A DNA stretch of 64,000 bases, taken from Bacteroides acidifaciens (GTDB lineage: Bacteria; Bacteroidota; Bacteroidia; Bacteroidales; Bacteroidaceae). The translations under genes and the position numbers were made by a program. Below the pieces are notes generated by a model. The model made no database searches. It worked only from the letters and a program-made list of their open reading frames with translations, and was not told the origin of the DNA. Of this stretch, positions 44,640 to 54,054 are shown piece after piece. The number at the start of each line of letters is the position of its first letter. The first letter of the stretch is position 1. The stretch is from the NCBI RefSeq assembly GCF_903181435.1, contig NZ_CAEUHO010000001.1, positions 1,984,001 through 2,048,000 on the forward strand, written 5' to 3'.

Positions 44640-44828
44640 TATAAGAAAGCCGTACCGACGATGTGATGAAACTCTGATAGAACAAGATTTGAGTGCTCGC
44701 CCTCGTTGTAATCCACCGGCTTAAAGCTGTCCCGAAGGATGTGGCCCGCCATTGAAGAACGAAGCTTTCTCGGTGCATCAGATTAATTTGAAGAGTTTCC
44801 CGATCTAGTCGATACGGCTAATATTTTT
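44640..44828 (-). ncRNA. ssrS: 6S RNA of Bacteroidales (Bacteroidales-1 RNA)
   Basis: On the minus strand a promoter (44835) starts a ~185-base RNA whose ends pair: AGCCGTA-CGAC near the 5' end with GTCG-TACGGCT near the 3' end. Inside, AAACTCT pairs with AGAGTTT across a long interrupted stem, the general shape of 6S RNA. The locus, downstream of rplT in Bacteroidales, is the reported site of Bacteroidales-1 RNA, later recognised as 6S RNA. It would regulate housekeeping RNA polymerase. A U-rich tail after the closing stem suits termination. Confidence 0.8.
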
Positions 44829-44834
44829 GTATCA

Positions 44835-44842
44835 CAAATGTA
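44835..44842 (-). promoter_or_regulatory. Promoter -7 element for the 6S RNA
   Basis: TACATTTG on the minus strand, exact TAnnTTTG match, about 15 bases before the closing stem of the RNA. Confidence 0.75.
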
Positions 44843-44931
44843 ATAAGAATACATGAAACTAACAAGAAAAAAAAAGGAATTTGTTTGCCAACTAACATTT
44901 TTTTTATTCCCTTTCATCTGCCTAACAAAAG

Positions 44932-44968
44932 AAAAGTGCCAGTCACTAGCTTAGTAACTGACACTTTG
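44932..44968 (-). terminator. Terminator after rplT
   Basis: Minus-strand stem AAAGTGTCAGT / ACTGGCACTTT (one G-U pair) with a T-rich tail. It ends the infC-rpmI-rplT transcript. Confidence 0.88.
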
Positions 44969-44989
44969 TAAATCATAAACTGTTGAAAC

Positions 44990-45340
44990 TTAAGCAGCTT
45001 TTGCTTTTGCAACTACAGCTTTGAAAGCTTCCGGGTGATTCATAGCTAAATCAGCCAAAACCTTACGGTTTATTTCAATACCGGCTTTGTGCAGACCGCC
45101 CATCAATTTAGAATAAGACATTCCTTCAAGACGTGCAGCAGCGTTGATACGTTGTATCCAAAGAGCGCGGAAGTTTCTTTTCTTATTTCTACGGTCACGG
45201 AACGCGTAAGTCAAACCCTTTTCCCAAGTGTTTTTAGCTACGGTCCATACATTCTTTCTTGCACCAAAGTAACCTCTGGTTAATTTCAAAATTTTCTTTC
45301 TTCTTGCTTTTGAAGCAACATGATTTACTGATCTTGGCAT
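44990..45340 (-). CDS. rplT: Ribosomal protein L20
   Basis: A 116-residue L20 with the diagnostic start [29 protein letters not shown] and [27 protein letters not shown]. It binds 23S rRNA early in large-subunit assembly. Last of infC-rpmI-rplT; the terminator follows. In many bacteria L20 represses its own operon; the sequence shows nothing decisive here. Confidence 0.98.
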   Translation of the reverse strand: MPRSVNHVASKARRKKILKLTRGYFGARKNVWTVAKNTWEKGLTYAFRDRRNKKRNFRALWIQRINAAARLEGMSYSKLMGGLHKAGIEINRKVLADLAMNHPEAFKAVVAKAKAA

Positions 45341-45438
45341 AGTTTTACTTTTTTTGAATGTTAGCGCCGCTACTTCACGCAGCGAACTTCAGGCTAATGC
45401 ATTCGGTTAATACTTTAATAATACTTTTACGCTTTTGA

Positions 45439-45636
45439 TTACTTCATTGCTAAGAGTTCCTTAACCTGGCTTACATTTGTTGCATCAACAGTTGTAGAGT
45501 AGCACAAGTTTCTTTTTCTCTTTTTGGATTTCTTAGTCAAAATGTGACTGTGAAAAGCGTGCTTTCTTTTGATTTTACCTGTTCCGGTAAGGGTAAACCT
45601 TTTTTTAGAACCGGAGTTAGTCTTCATCTTTGGCAT
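45439..45636 (-). CDS. rpmI: Ribosomal protein L35
   Basis: A 65-residue L35, start fixed at [14 protein letters not shown]; a longer frame upstream is an artefact. [21 protein letters not shown] is characteristic. Lies between infC and rplT. Confidence 0.98.
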   Translation of the reverse strand: MPKMKTNSGSKKRFTLTGTGKIKRKHAFHSHILTKKSKKRKRNLCYSTTVDATNVSQVKELLAMK

Positions 45637-45704
45637 CTTACTTGTTTTTAAATTATTAAATATATAATGGCAACGCACTATACCTGCGCGTTACGCATCT
45701 CTTC

Positions 45705-46304
45705 TTATTCTTCGTTTGTTTCCGGCTTTTCTGCTTTCGGTACAGGAGCCGGCTTCGGAGCTGCGGGTTTCTTAGAGGACTCTTTCTTCTTCGGAGAAAG
45801 CTGGATAGTCATACGCTTTCCTTCAAGCACCGGCATCTGGTCTACTTTCGCGTAGTCTTCAAGATCATTCGCAAAACGAAGCAGCAACACTTCACCTTGT
45901 TCCTTGAAAAGGATGGAACGACCTTTAAAGAATACATAAGCCTTTACTTTATCACCGTCTTCGAGAAATCCCTTGGCATGTTTCAACTTAAAGTTGTAGT
46001 CATGGTCATCTGTTTGAGGTCCGAAGCGGATCTCTTTCACATTAACCTTCACCTGCTTCGCTTTTTGTTCTTTCTGACGTTTCTTTAACTGATAAAGAAA
46101 TTTAGAATAATCAATAATACGACAAACAGGGGGTTGAGCATTAGGAGAAATTTCCACTAAATCCAATTCTCTTTCTTCAGCCATTTTCAAAGCTTGAAAA
46201 ATTGGATATACTTTCGGTTCAATATCATCGCTTACTATGCGAACTTCCTTGGCACGAATCTGTTCATTGATTCTGTATTGCCCTTTTAGAGTGTCATTCT
46301 TCAT
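45705..46304 (-). CDS. infC: Translation initiation factor IF-3
   Basis: A 199-residue IF-3: an N-domain starting [17 protein letters not shown] with [23 protein letters not shown], and a C-domain with [21 protein letters not shown] and [12 protein letters not shown] Pro/Ala/Lys tail after residue 170 is longer than in E. coli, as usual in Bacteroidetes. It binds the 30S subunit and checks the start codon. The start is an ordinary ATG rather than AUU. Confidence 0.98.
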   Translation of the reverse strand: MKNDTLKGQYRINEQIRAKEVRIVSDDIEPKVYPIFQALKMAEERELDLVEISPNAQPPVCRIIDYSKFLYQLKKRQKEQKAKQVKVNVKEIRFGPQTDDHDYNFKLKHAKGFLEDGDKVKAYVFFKGRSILFKEQGEVLLLRFANDLEDYAKVDQMPVLEGKRMTIQLSPKKKESSKKPAAPKPAPVPKAEKPETNEE

Positions 46305-46371
46305 TAAAAACGTTTACTTCCTAGTTTGATCCTTTTATTGTTATACTAAATATTTTATTCTGAAACGGCTG

Positions 46372-46379
46372 CAAAGTTA
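46372..46379 (-). promoter_or_regulatory. Promoter -7 element for infC-rpmI-rplT
   Basis: TAACTTTG on the minus strand, overlapping the thrS stop codon and 68 bases before infC. It gives the ribosomal operon its own transcript in addition to any read-through from thrS. Confidence 0.65.
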
Positions 46380-48317
46380 CCATTTATTTATCATATTCTG
46401 AACTTCTTCGTTCAAAATTTTAGCAAATTCTTCAAATTTCATGGTTCCCTTATCGCCTTCGCCTTGTCTGCGGACAGAAACTTCACCGTTTTCAGCTTCT
46501 TTCTCACCAACGATCAGCATATAAGGAATACGCTTCATTTCATTATCTCGAATCTTACGACCGATTTTCTCGTTACGGTCATCCACTATCGCACGGATTT
46601 CATGAACTTTCAGATACATCTTCACCTGTTCTGCATACTCATTGAATTTCTCACTGATCGGTAAGACAACGACCTGTTCCGGTGTCAGCCACAATGGGAA
46701 TTTACCAGCAGTGTGTTCAATCAATACAGCAACAAAACGTTCCATTGATCCGAACGGTGCACGGTGAATCATAACCGGACGATGTTTCTGATTGTCAGAA
46801 CCCATATATTCAAGTTCAAAACGTTCCGGCAAGTTATAGTCAACCTGGATAGTACCTAGCTGCCAACGACGACCGATAGCGTCTTTCACCATAAAGTCGA
46901 GTTTAGGACCATAAAAAGCAGCTTCTCCATGCTCAATCTTAGCTGGCAACCCTTTTTCCGCACAAGCTTCAATAATAGCCTGTTCAGCTTTTTCCCAATT
47001 ATCATCACTACCGATATATTTCTCGCGATTCACTTTATCACGCAATGATATCTGGGCCTCAAAATTCTGGAAATCCATAGAACGGAACACAATAGATATA
47101 ATATCCATCACACGAAGAAATTCATCCTTCACTTGTTCCGGACGGCAGAATATATGTGCATCATCCTGCGTAAAGCTACGTACACGAGTTAAACCGTGCA
47201 ACTCACCACTTTGTTCATATCGGCAAACCGTTCCAAATTCAGCAATACGCAACGGCAGATCTTTATATGAACGCGGAAAGTTCTTGTAAATCTCACAATG
47301 ATGGGGGCAGTTCATCGGTTTCAAGAAGTACTCCTCACCTTCTTCCGGTGTATGGATAGGTTGGAATGCATCCTTACCATATTTTGCGTAATGTCCAGAA
47401 GTCACATACAGCAATTTATTGCCAATCGGTGGAGTTATCACTTCCTGATAGTCATAACGGGTCTGGATACGGCGCAAGAATTCCTGCAGACGCAGACGCA
47501 ACGCAGTACCTTTTGGCAACCACATCGGAAGTCCCTTGCCTACAGTTTCAGAGAACATGAACAATTGCATTTCCTTACCAATCTTACGGTGGTCACGCTT
47601 CTTTGCTTCTTCCATCAATACCAGATATTCATCCAGCATCTTCTTTTTCGGGAATGTAATACCGTAAATACGGGTCAGCATTTTGCGATCTTCATGACCA
47701 CGCCAATAAGCACCGGCAACAGTCGTCAGTTTGATAGCCTTAATCGGAGCAGTCGTCATCAAGTGAGGTCCACGGCAAAGGTCAGTAAATGCACCCTGGG
47801 TATAAGTTGTAATATGCCCGTCTTCCAATTCGGAAATCAATTCACATTTATAAGTTTCTCCACGATCGCCAAACATCTTCAAAGCATCTGTTTTAGCAAT
47901 ACTCTTTCTGACCACCGCTTCTTTTCTGGCAACCAGTTCCTGCATTTTAGCTTCAATAACAGACAGGTCACTTTCTTTAATCACAGCTTCTCCCGGATCC
48001 ACATCATAGTAAAATCCGTTTTCGATAGCCGGACCGATACCGAACTGAATACCCGGATAAAGTTCCTGCAAAGCTTCAGCCAACAAGTGGGCACTCGTAT
48101 GCCAAAAAGCATGTTTACCTTCTTCATCATCCCATTTGTAAAGTACAAAATCGGCATCTTCGTTAATAGGACGTCCTAAATCATAAGTCTCGCCATTCAC
48201 ACCACAAGCCAAGACATCTTGTGCCAAGCGCGAACTGATACTTTCTGCAATCTGTAAACCGTTCACTCCTTCGTTATACTCACGAATGGAGCCATCGGGA
48301 AATGTTATCTTTATCAT
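46377..48317 (-). CDS. thrS: Threonyl-tRNA synthetase
   Basis: A 646-residue class II synthetase: TGS domain at 1-60, editing domain with [11 protein letters not shown] (about 73-83), and catalytic core with [24 protein letters not shown] (motif 2 and zinc-binding Cys), [16 protein letters not shown] and, in motif 3, [11 protein letters not shown]. The anticodon-binding domain is at the end. Order thrS-infC-rpmI-rplT is widely conserved. Confidence 0.98.
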   Translation of the reverse strand: MIKITFPDGSIREYNEGVNGLQIAESISSRLAQDVLACGVNGETYDLGRPINEDADFVLYKWDDEEGKHAFWHTSAHLLAEALQELYPGIQFGIGPAIENGFYYDVDPGEAVIKESDLSVIEAKMQELVARKEAVVRKSIAKTDALKMFGDRGETYKCELISELEDGHITTYTQGAFTDLCRGPHLMTTAPIKAIKLTTVAGAYWRGHEDRKMLTRIYGITFPKKKMLDEYLVLMEEAKKRDHRKIGKEMQLFMFSETVGKGLPMWLPKGTALRLRLQEFLRRIQTRYDYQEVITPPIGNKLLYVTSGHYAKYGKDAFQPIHTPEEGEEYFLKPMNCPHHCEIYKNFPRSYKDLPLRIAEFGTVCRYEQSGELHGLTRVRSFTQDDAHIFCRPEQVKDEFLRVMDIISIVFRSMDFQNFEAQISLRDKVNREKYIGSDDNWEKAEQAIIEACAEKGLPAKIEHGEAAFYGPKLDFMVKDAIGRRWQLGTIQVDYNLPERFELEYMGSDNQKHRPVMIHRAPFGSMERFVAVLIEHTAGKFPLWLTPEQVVVLPISEKFNEYAEQVKMYLKVHEIRAIVDDRNEKIGRKIRDNEMKRIPYMLIVGEKEAENGEVSVRRQGEGDKGTMKFEEFAKILNEEVQNMINKW

Positions 48318-48351
48318 AATATGATTATGTTATATTTTCACAATTTGAACG

Positions 48352-48359
48352 CAAAAGTA
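48352..48359 (-). promoter_or_regulatory. Promoter -7 element for thrS
   Basis: TACTTTTG on the minus strand, 35 bases before the thrS start. Confidence 0.65.
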
Positions 48360-48399
48360 ACTAAATCTTTTGAGTTATCCATTTTTTATCAAAAAAATG

Positions 48400-50436
48400 T
48401 TATTCCGTTTTATCTGTAAAACGCTTGATTACATTATAAGCGGAAACAATACCTAACTCGCCTGCCTTACTTAAATCAGAAATACCCAGTTTATTATTAC
48501 CTAAGAAAATATGAGTAAGTCCCCTGTTAAAATAAGCATCTGCAAAATCCGGATTCAGTTCAATAGCCTTGTCATAATCAGCCACAGCAGCGCGATAATC
48601 TTTCAACATAGCAGACACATTTGCCCGATTATAATATGCATAAACAAAATCCGGTGCTAAAGTGATTACCTTATCCAAATCTTTTCTTACCACTTCATAA
48701 TCTACCGCAGTAATCTCTTTGCGTTTATCACCTAAAGCCTCCATTTCGGCAGCTTGTTCCGCTTTTTGGTATTCCAATTGTTTACAACGAATAAGAGCAC
48801 GCATAAAGTATGCCGGGAAGAAATCCCCGTCCAGCAGAATCGTCTGCGTCAAATCGGAAACTGCGCTTGAGAAATCTTGCACCAGATAAAAATCAATTGC
48901 ACGGGCAAAACGTTTTGAAGCGCTCTTTTCATCTGCCACAATAGCCGACGTATGTGTATCAATCAAAGCAAAGTGGAATTTCACTTGTTCTTCCGTCAAC
49001 GGAGCCTCCATATTCGTTATACGAAGCCGCTTCGAAAGTACCCCCGAACTATTCAAATCCTCAATATATTTGTGGAAATTCACAGAGCGTTTCACATCAC
49101 TCATTTTCTCATAATAAGTCAATGCAAACATGGGCTCTAGTGTAATATTCACGTTTTTATCCTGCACACGTCCACGATAATCACTCGTGTAGCGTTGTTC
49201 AGCTTCAGAGTCGTCCGCAATGACTATCTTACGATAGTTATTCATATTCTTATCCGACTTTTTACGGGTTTTTTCGTCCTCTCCGCCTTCACCTTCCTTG
49301 TCTTTATTCTGATTTTGGGCTACATCTTTATTCGCCACACCATTCTGTTTATCAATCTGAGCCTTCATGACTTTAAACTCATCCTGTTCCGCTCCTTTCT
49401 TGTCACCAATCTTCCGGCGGGCCTCCGAACGCTGATAATATCCCGCCAAAAAGTTAGGATACTGGTCGATAACAGTTGTGTAATCCTTTATTGCTCCGCG
49501 GTAATCGCCCGTTTGCGCACGAAGCAAACCACGGTTAAATACCGCCATCATATTGTCCGGTTCCATTTTGATTACAAAATCAAAATCTTCAATAGCACGG
49601 TTGTCATCCCCTACCCGGGCACGAAGCAAACCACGGTTATAATGCCCGATAAAATTATTGGGGTCAATATCCAATGCCAAATCATAATCACTCATAGCCC
49701 CTCTCAGATTATTCTGATGAAACCGTGCTAATGCCCGATTTATATAATTACCTGCATTTTTGGCACTTAAATGGATTGCACGATCGAAGTCCGACTCAGC
49801 TTCCGCATATTTAGACTGCTGCAATCTCACAACCGCTCTTGCAGCCCATGCGTCCGGATCATACTTATCCAAATCAAGCGCTTTATTAAAGTCATTCAAG
49901 GCAGCAATCGTATCTTTCTGCTGCAATGAAACTTCCCCCCTCATCAGATAGGCACGGGTATAACGCGGAGCTACTCTAAGCAAGCTCTCCAAATCCTCTT
50001 TCGCCGAACTATAATCCTTTTTCTGAATATGAGATAATGTCAGATTATGCCACAAAGTAATATTCTCCGGGTCATAATGCAAAGCCTTCTGATAATCTTC
50101 AATAGCACCGTCAAATTTACTTTGGCGGATTCTTGCCAAACCACGAACCTGATAAGCACCTACCACGAACGGATTCCGTTGAATAGCCGCGTCACAGTCC
50201 ATCTCAGCACCTTGGAAATCTTCCAGGTTCAATTTAGCCAACGCCCTGAAAAAATAAGGCTCATACAGATAAGGCTTAGCATTAATCACCTGATTAAAAT
50301 ATTGAATAGAAAGTACATAATCCTCAAAATAAAGAGCGTTTCGGGCGATAGTCATCACCCGATCCGTATTTATCTGAGCGCATACCAGTGTGGGAAACAG
50401 CAATAATACTGTTAATATTCTTTTTATCATCGACAT
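48400..50436 (-). CDS. Secreted TPR-repeat protein
   Basis: A 678-residue protein with a signal peptide (ILTVLLLFPTLVCA, cleavage about residue 20). Around eight TPR units lie at residues 30-345, e.g. ALADFDRALDLD-like helices with the A/G...Y patterns. A Lys/Asp/Glu-rich linker at about 365-400 is followed by more TPRs at 530-670. Probably a periplasmic assembly or scaffold protein; partners unknown. Convergent neighbours absent; it lies behind def in the same direction. Confidence 0.82.
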   Translation of the reverse strand: MSMIKRILTVLLLFPTLVCAQINTDRVMTIARNALYFEDYVLSIQYFNQVINAKPYLYEPYFFRALAKLNLEDFQGAEMDCDAAIQRNPFVVGAYQVRGLARIRQSKFDGAIEDYQKALHYDPENITLWHNLTLSHIQKKDYSSAKEDLESLLRVAPRYTRAYLMRGEVSLQQKDTIAALNDFNKALDLDKYDPDAWAARAVVRLQQSKYAEAESDFDRAIHLSAKNAGNYINRALARFHQNNLRGAMSDYDLALDIDPNNFIGHYNRGLLRARVGDDNRAIEDFDFVIKMEPDNMMAVFNRGLLRAQTGDYRGAIKDYTTVIDQYPNFLAGYYQRSEARRKIGDKKGAEQDEFKVMKAQIDKQNGVANKDVAQNQNKDKEGEGGEDEKTRKKSDKNMNNYRKIVIADDSEAEQRYTSDYRGRVQDKNVNITLEPMFALTYYEKMSDVKRSVNFHKYIEDLNSSGVLSKRLRITNMEAPLTEEQVKFHFALIDTHTSAIVADEKSASKRFARAIDFYLVQDFSSAVSDLTQTILLDGDFFPAYFMRALIRCKQLEYQKAEQAAEMEALGDKRKEITAVDYEVVRKDLDKVITLAPDFVYAYYNRANVSAMLKDYRAAVADYDKAIELNPDFADAYFNRGLTHIFLGNNKLGISDLSKAGELGIVSAYNVIKRFTDKTE

Positions 50437-50455
50437 TTTATGCTTGTAAACGAAG

Positions 50456-50463
50456 CAAAAATA
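50456..50463 (-). promoter_or_regulatory. Promoter -7 element for the TPR gene
   Basis: TATTTTTG on the minus strand, 20 bases before the gene start. Confidence 0.6.
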
Positions 50464-50506
50464 ATGCTTTTCGTTTACTTAACAGGGATATAAACGTTTT
50501 TTATCT

Positions 50507-51061
50507 TTATTTCACCTGTTTCATCTTATAAGAGCTGCGCGCTTTTCCCTTCAACATTGTATTCAGCTTCCCTCTGATCATCTGCTTACGAAGTGGGGAA
50601 ATATGGTCAATGAACATTTTACCGTCCAAATGGTCAAATTCATGCTGCATGACACGAGCCAAGTAGCCTTCTACTTCCTCTTCATGCTCTACAAAATTCT
50701 CGTCCATATATTTCACACGGATTTTATCTCCTCTCTTCACTGTTTCATGAATACCGGGAAGACTCAGGCAACCCTCTTCCATGCCCACTTCCTCACCACC
50801 TATTTCCAGGATATGAGGATTAATATAAGCCTTATTAAAATCTTTAAATTCAGGATAATCTTCCGAAAGCGGATCCAGAGTGATTGTGACAACACGAATA
50901 GGCAAGCCAATCTGTGGAGCAGCTAGTCCTACACCGTCCGCGTTCACCATCGTTTCAAACATATTCGCTATCAACTCTTTTAAATTCGGATAATCCGGTG
51001 TTATATCCTCTGCCACCTTTCTCAGAACAGGCTGTCCATATACATAAATAGGTAAAATCAT
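50507..51061 (-). CDS. def: Peptide deformylase
   Basis: A 184-residue deformylase with the three classical boxes: [10 protein letters not shown] (motif 1), EEGCLSLPG (motif 2 with metal Cys) and [10 protein letters not shown] (motif 3 HExxH variant HEFDH). It removes the N-formyl group from new proteins. Follows ruvX by 46 bases. Confidence 0.97.
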   Translation of the reverse strand: MILPIYVYGQPVLRKVAEDITPDYPNLKELIANMFETMVNADGVGLAAPQIGLPIRVVTITLDPLSEDYPEFKDFNKAYINPHILEIGGEEVGMEEGCLSLPGIHETVKRGDKIRVKYMDENFVEHEEEVEGYLARVMQHEFDHLDGKMFIDHISPLRKQMIRGKLNTMLKGKARSSYKMKQVK

Positions 51062-51107
51062 ATCTTTAATATTCTACTGATAAATTAAATTATTCTATTG
51101 TTATCTA

Positions 51108-51527
51108 CTAAATAAAACGTTTACTCTCCAAATATGTTTGTAAAATAATCGTAGCGCTTATCTCATCTACCAGCGCTTTGTTCTGGCGATCCTTTTTTTT
51201 CAACCCCGCTTCCAACATTGTACGATGCGCTAAAACAGACGTAAAACGCTCGTCCACATACTCAACAGGAATCTCCGGAAAACGCTTCTTCAGCGAACGA
51301 ACAAAAGGTTCTATATTTTTCATATTCTCCGAAACCTCATTATTCATTTGCTTAGGCAATCCGATAATAATTCGCTCTACCGGTTCTTGCGCTACGTAAT
51401 CACCGATAAAGTTCAGAAGTTCATGCGTAGGCACTGTTGTCAAGCCATTTGCAATCAGCTGCATAGTATCGCTAACAGCTATCCCTGTACGCTTTCTCCC
51501 ATAATCTATTGCTACAATTCTGCTCAT
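51108..51527 (-). CDS. ruvX: Holliday junction resolvase-like RuvX (YqgF)
   Basis: About 139 residues; MSRIVAIDYGRKRTGIAVSD fixes the start at 51527. The RNase H-like fold is shown by the DYGRKRTGIA strand, IIGLPKQMNNEVS and YVDERFTSVLAHR, with DEISATIILQTYLE at the end. Role in rRNA processing or Holliday junction resolution; the family is essential or nearly so in many bacteria. Confidence 0.95.
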   Translation of the reverse strand: MSRIVAIDYGRKRTGIAVSDTMQLIANGLTTVPTHELLNFIGDYVAQEPVERIIIGLPKQMNNEVSENMKNIEPFVRSLKKRFPEIPVEYVDERFTSVLAHRTMLEAGLKKKDRQNKALVDEISATIILQTYLESKRFI

Positions 51528-51541
51528 GGGGCACAAAAATA

Positions 51542-51580
51542 CAAAAAAAGACGTTTCCTATGAAAGGAAACGTCTCTTTT
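51542..51580 (-). terminator. Terminator after the OmpA-family gene
   Basis: A 10-bp stem AGACGTTTCC / GGAAACGTCT with a 7-base loop and T run on the minus strand, between the OmpA-family gene and ruvX. Confidence 0.9.
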
Positions 51581-51602
51581 ATTATAATATTTCAAATGTA
51601 TA

Positions 51603-52748
51603 TTATTCTTCAACGATAGCTACACGGCTTAGTTTAGCGCTATCATAGAACATATTGCTTACACCACCCTTGTAATCAACCTTCAATTGAGAAGCCGGCA
51701 CACCAAATTCGTTAACCATCAAATCACGAACAGCTTCAGCTCTCTTCTTACTCAACTTCATGTTGTATTCAGCAGAACCAGTACCCTTATCAGCATATCC
51801 GGTTATAGTATATACCTTACCTGAATTTTCTTTGATAGCTTTAGCCATAGTCTCAATGTTCATGTATTCTCTCTTGGCGATATTACTCTTACCGATATTG
51901 AATACAACAACCAAACGTGGGATAGCAGATACGACTTCCTTCTTAACGATTACTTCCGGTTTCTTGTTACGTGCTTCAACCAAATCGCGTTTCAAAGATT
52001 CGTTTTCACCCTTCAAAGCATTCACTCTGTCTCTCATATCGTTCAACTGACTCTCCGGAACCATAGGAACAGTAGGAACAGCATCCCAACCGCGTTTCTT
52101 GAATTTATAAGTAACACCTACAGTTAAACCGGCCATACCTTCCTTGCCTGCACCACCGAAAGCATTCTTCATCAGCAATCCACGCAATTCTACATTAAGA
52201 TCCCATACCGGAGAAAGACGGAAACGGTTAATCAAACCTGCATTCACACCTAAGTTGCTCTCTGTCGGTTTTGTCCATGAATGTACCAACCCAACACCTA
52301 CATAAGGAATAAATGAGTAAACGCGTTCCTCGTTATACCCGCAGAACATATTAGAAAGGTTGAACATCACATCACCATGGAAATTAGCAACATTCCATTT
52401 TTGTTTGTAATACCCATTAGAATAAGTACCGCCTTTTACATAGAGGTCATCTGCTTCTGGAGATGCCCCTTTAGCCTGAAGACCATTATATGCAACACGC
52501 AATCCCAATCCCGGTGTAAACCACTTACCTACGGCAATATCAAGTGCCGGGGCAAGACGTTTTCCAAAACCAGCCTCACTGTCGTTGTCACCGAAGTACA
52601 TTTGCGCACCAACGCCACCGCTGATAAACCAATTAGCGCCAAAGAGATTTGTCTCTACTCTATAACTCTTTGCTGCTTTTTCTTTTTCTTGAGCAGACAG
52701 ACATACTGAGGCTGCTGCCAATAAAACAAACAATAAACCCTTCTTCAT
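51603..52748 (-). CDS. OmpA-family outer membrane protein
   Basis: A 381-residue protein. Signal peptide 1-19 (LLFVLLAAASVCLSA). A beta-barrel of eight or so strands covers 28-225 (GGVGAQMYFGDNDSEAGFG, NLSNMFCGYNEERVYSFIPYVGVGLVHSW, GLTVGVTYKFKKRGW). A short coiled coil is at 235-262, and a C-terminal OmpA peptidoglycan-binding domain at 270-381 (ITGYADKGTGSAEYNMKLSKKRAEAVRDLM). Anchors outer membrane to cell wall. Own promoter at 52865. Confidence 0.94.
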   Translation of the reverse strand: MKKGLLFVLLAAASVCLSAQEKEKAAKSYRVETNLFGANWFISGGVGAQMYFGDNDSEAGFGKRLAPALDIAVGKWFTPGLGLRVAYNGLQAKGASPEADDLYVKGGTYSNGYYKQKWNVANFHGDVMFNLSNMFCGYNEERVYSFIPYVGVGLVHSWTKPTESNLGVNAGLINRFRLSPVWDLNVELRGLLMKNAFGGAGKEGMAGLTVGVTYKFKKRGWDAVPTVPMVPESQLNDMRDRVNALKGENESLKRDLVEARNKKPEVIVKKEVVSAIPRLVVVFNIGKSNIAKREYMNIETMAKAIKENSGKVYTITGYADKGTGSAEYNMKLSKKRAEAVRDLMVNEFGVPASQLKVDYKGGVSNMFYDSAKLSRVAIVEE

Positions 52749-52864
52749 CTCAATTTATTTTAGTAAATAATATATTTCAATTGTCTTACAGGATGGCAAT
52801 AAAACTGAATACCTACTCCTGACAAAGAGACAACATAGTTCGTCCTTTTCTCTAAAAATTAATG

Positions 52865-52872
52865 CAAATATA
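52865..52872 (-). promoter_or_regulatory. Promoter -7 element for the OmpA-family gene
   Basis: TATATTTG on the minus strand, exact consensus, about 117 bases before the start, giving a long untranslated leader. This 316-base gap otherwise holds only the terminator at 53006 and AT-rich sequence. Confidence 0.65.
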
Positions 52873-53005
52873 GATATTTAATATAACACAAACAAAAAAT
52901 CACGTAAATTTTCATTCATACATAGTTTTTTATGGAATGATAAAAGTGCCATATAACTCCAGGCGCCTTCTGAGGGCATTTATAAGAGAAGAATCAAAAC
53001 AAAAG

Positions 53006-53041
53006 AAATAGCCGGCAATAAAATCATATTACCGGCTATTT
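53006..53041 (-). terminator. Terminator of the sulfation operon
   Basis: Stem AAATAGCCGG-x-AAT / ATT-x-CCGGCTATTT (one mismatch) with T-rich flank on the minus strand, directly after the PCMD gene, which closes the cysQ-to-PCMD transcript. Confidence 0.85.
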
Positions 53042-53064
53042 CTTATATTGGAATTATACCTTTA

Positions 53065-54033
53065 TTAATATACCAATTTTACATTATCAATCCATAGTGA
53101 ATTTCCCGGCGAACCGATATAAGCACCACCATGACTGGATGTAAACTGAAGACACATATGAGTCGGGACATCTTCCTCATTTCCCCAAGCCACTTCATGA
53201 ATAGGTACACTTTCACCTTTACTGTTGACCGTATAACTTTCAGTAACCTGCAAACGCATCATGTGGGCTTTATATTCAGGACGACCTGTTATGTCACCAT
53301 ACATAATCTCATAAGAAACATTATTCTTCCAATCCGTTGAATGATAGTAATAGGTCACCATCGTACCAATGCGCTTGGCATATACATTTCCCTCTGCATC
53401 TTCCCAACGTTTCTGCAAAAACAGAATAGCCGCCGGATAATCTTTACCAGGTACATCCGTTATCTTGCTGAAGCCAGTAGCACGGATACGGTTCTCCCGT
53501 TCGGACATCTTTACTTTATAATCAAACTGGAGAGCGACCGGTTTTTTGGTGAACGGAATCCCCGTCTGTAACATCTGCTGAGGATTCTTAGTACCTTTAA
53601 TGGGTTCATGTACCGAACCGGTAAAAATAGAGCCTGCCGCCAACACCGTAATATTGACGAGCCCCAACACCTTCACACTCTCCATACGTGTATCCAACCG
53701 TGCACAGTATCCATCTCCCCTCTTTTCTGGGAAAACCGAAGTGTTTGTCTTCGTAATACCTGCCACCTTTGCCATCACATTTGAAGTCCCCCAAGGCGAG
53801 CCACCCATATTCTTATAAACCTGATCCCCCTTGATTACAGACGTCGGTCCTATCGCATATACATTTTTTGTATTCCCACCAATAATGCCCGACTCCTTTA
53901 TCTGACGGTCTACCCATTGGTCCATGTCTCCAAAAGGAACCATTTCCACTCTATGTTGCGCCATCAAAGACAAGGAAGAAAAAAATGCCACGAAACCTGC
54001 CATCAACAGGCGATGAACGATTTTTTGAATCAT
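53065..54033 (-). CDS. Secreted PCMD-domain protein
   Basis: A 322-residue protein with a signal peptide (residues 1-25, ending SLSLMA). The mature part fits the PCMD (putative carbohydrate metabolism) family of Bacteroidetes: FGDMDQWVDR start, RLDTRMESVKVLG, and the end TSSHGGAYIGSPGNSLWIDNVKLVY, the typical last strand. Predicted beta-sandwich; a carbohydrate-binding role is suggested only by the family name. It follows the sulfotransferase by 21 bases, so it is the last gene of the sulfation operon. Confidence 0.82.
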   Translation of the reverse strand: MIQKIVHRLLMAGFVAFFSSLSLMAQHRVEMVPFGDMDQWVDRQIKESGIIGGNTKNVYAIGPTSVIKGDQVYKNMGGSPWGTSNVMAKVAGITKTNTSVFPEKRGDGYCARLDTRMESVKVLGLVNITVLAAGSIFTGSVHEPIKGTKNPQQMLQTGIPFTKKPVALQFDYKVKMSERENRIRATGFSKITDVPGKDYPAAILFLQKRWEDAEGNVYAKRIGTMVTYYYHSTDWKNNVSYEIMYGDITGRPEYKAHMMRLQVTESYTVNSKGESVPIHEVAWGNEEDVPTHMCLQFTSSHGGAYIGSPGNSLWIDNVKLVY

Positions 54034-54054
54034 TGTTTTCCTTTTTTCTTCTTT

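Noticed and set aside
47298..48179. 293-codon plus-strand frame opposite thrS
   Set aside because: It is the antisense shadow of a highly conserved synthetase gene; the composition (many Phe, His, Ser) is typical of such shadows.
49195..49731. 178-codon plus-strand frame opposite the TPR gene
   Set aside because: Antisense shadow of a repeat protein with no ribosome binding site or recognisable domain.
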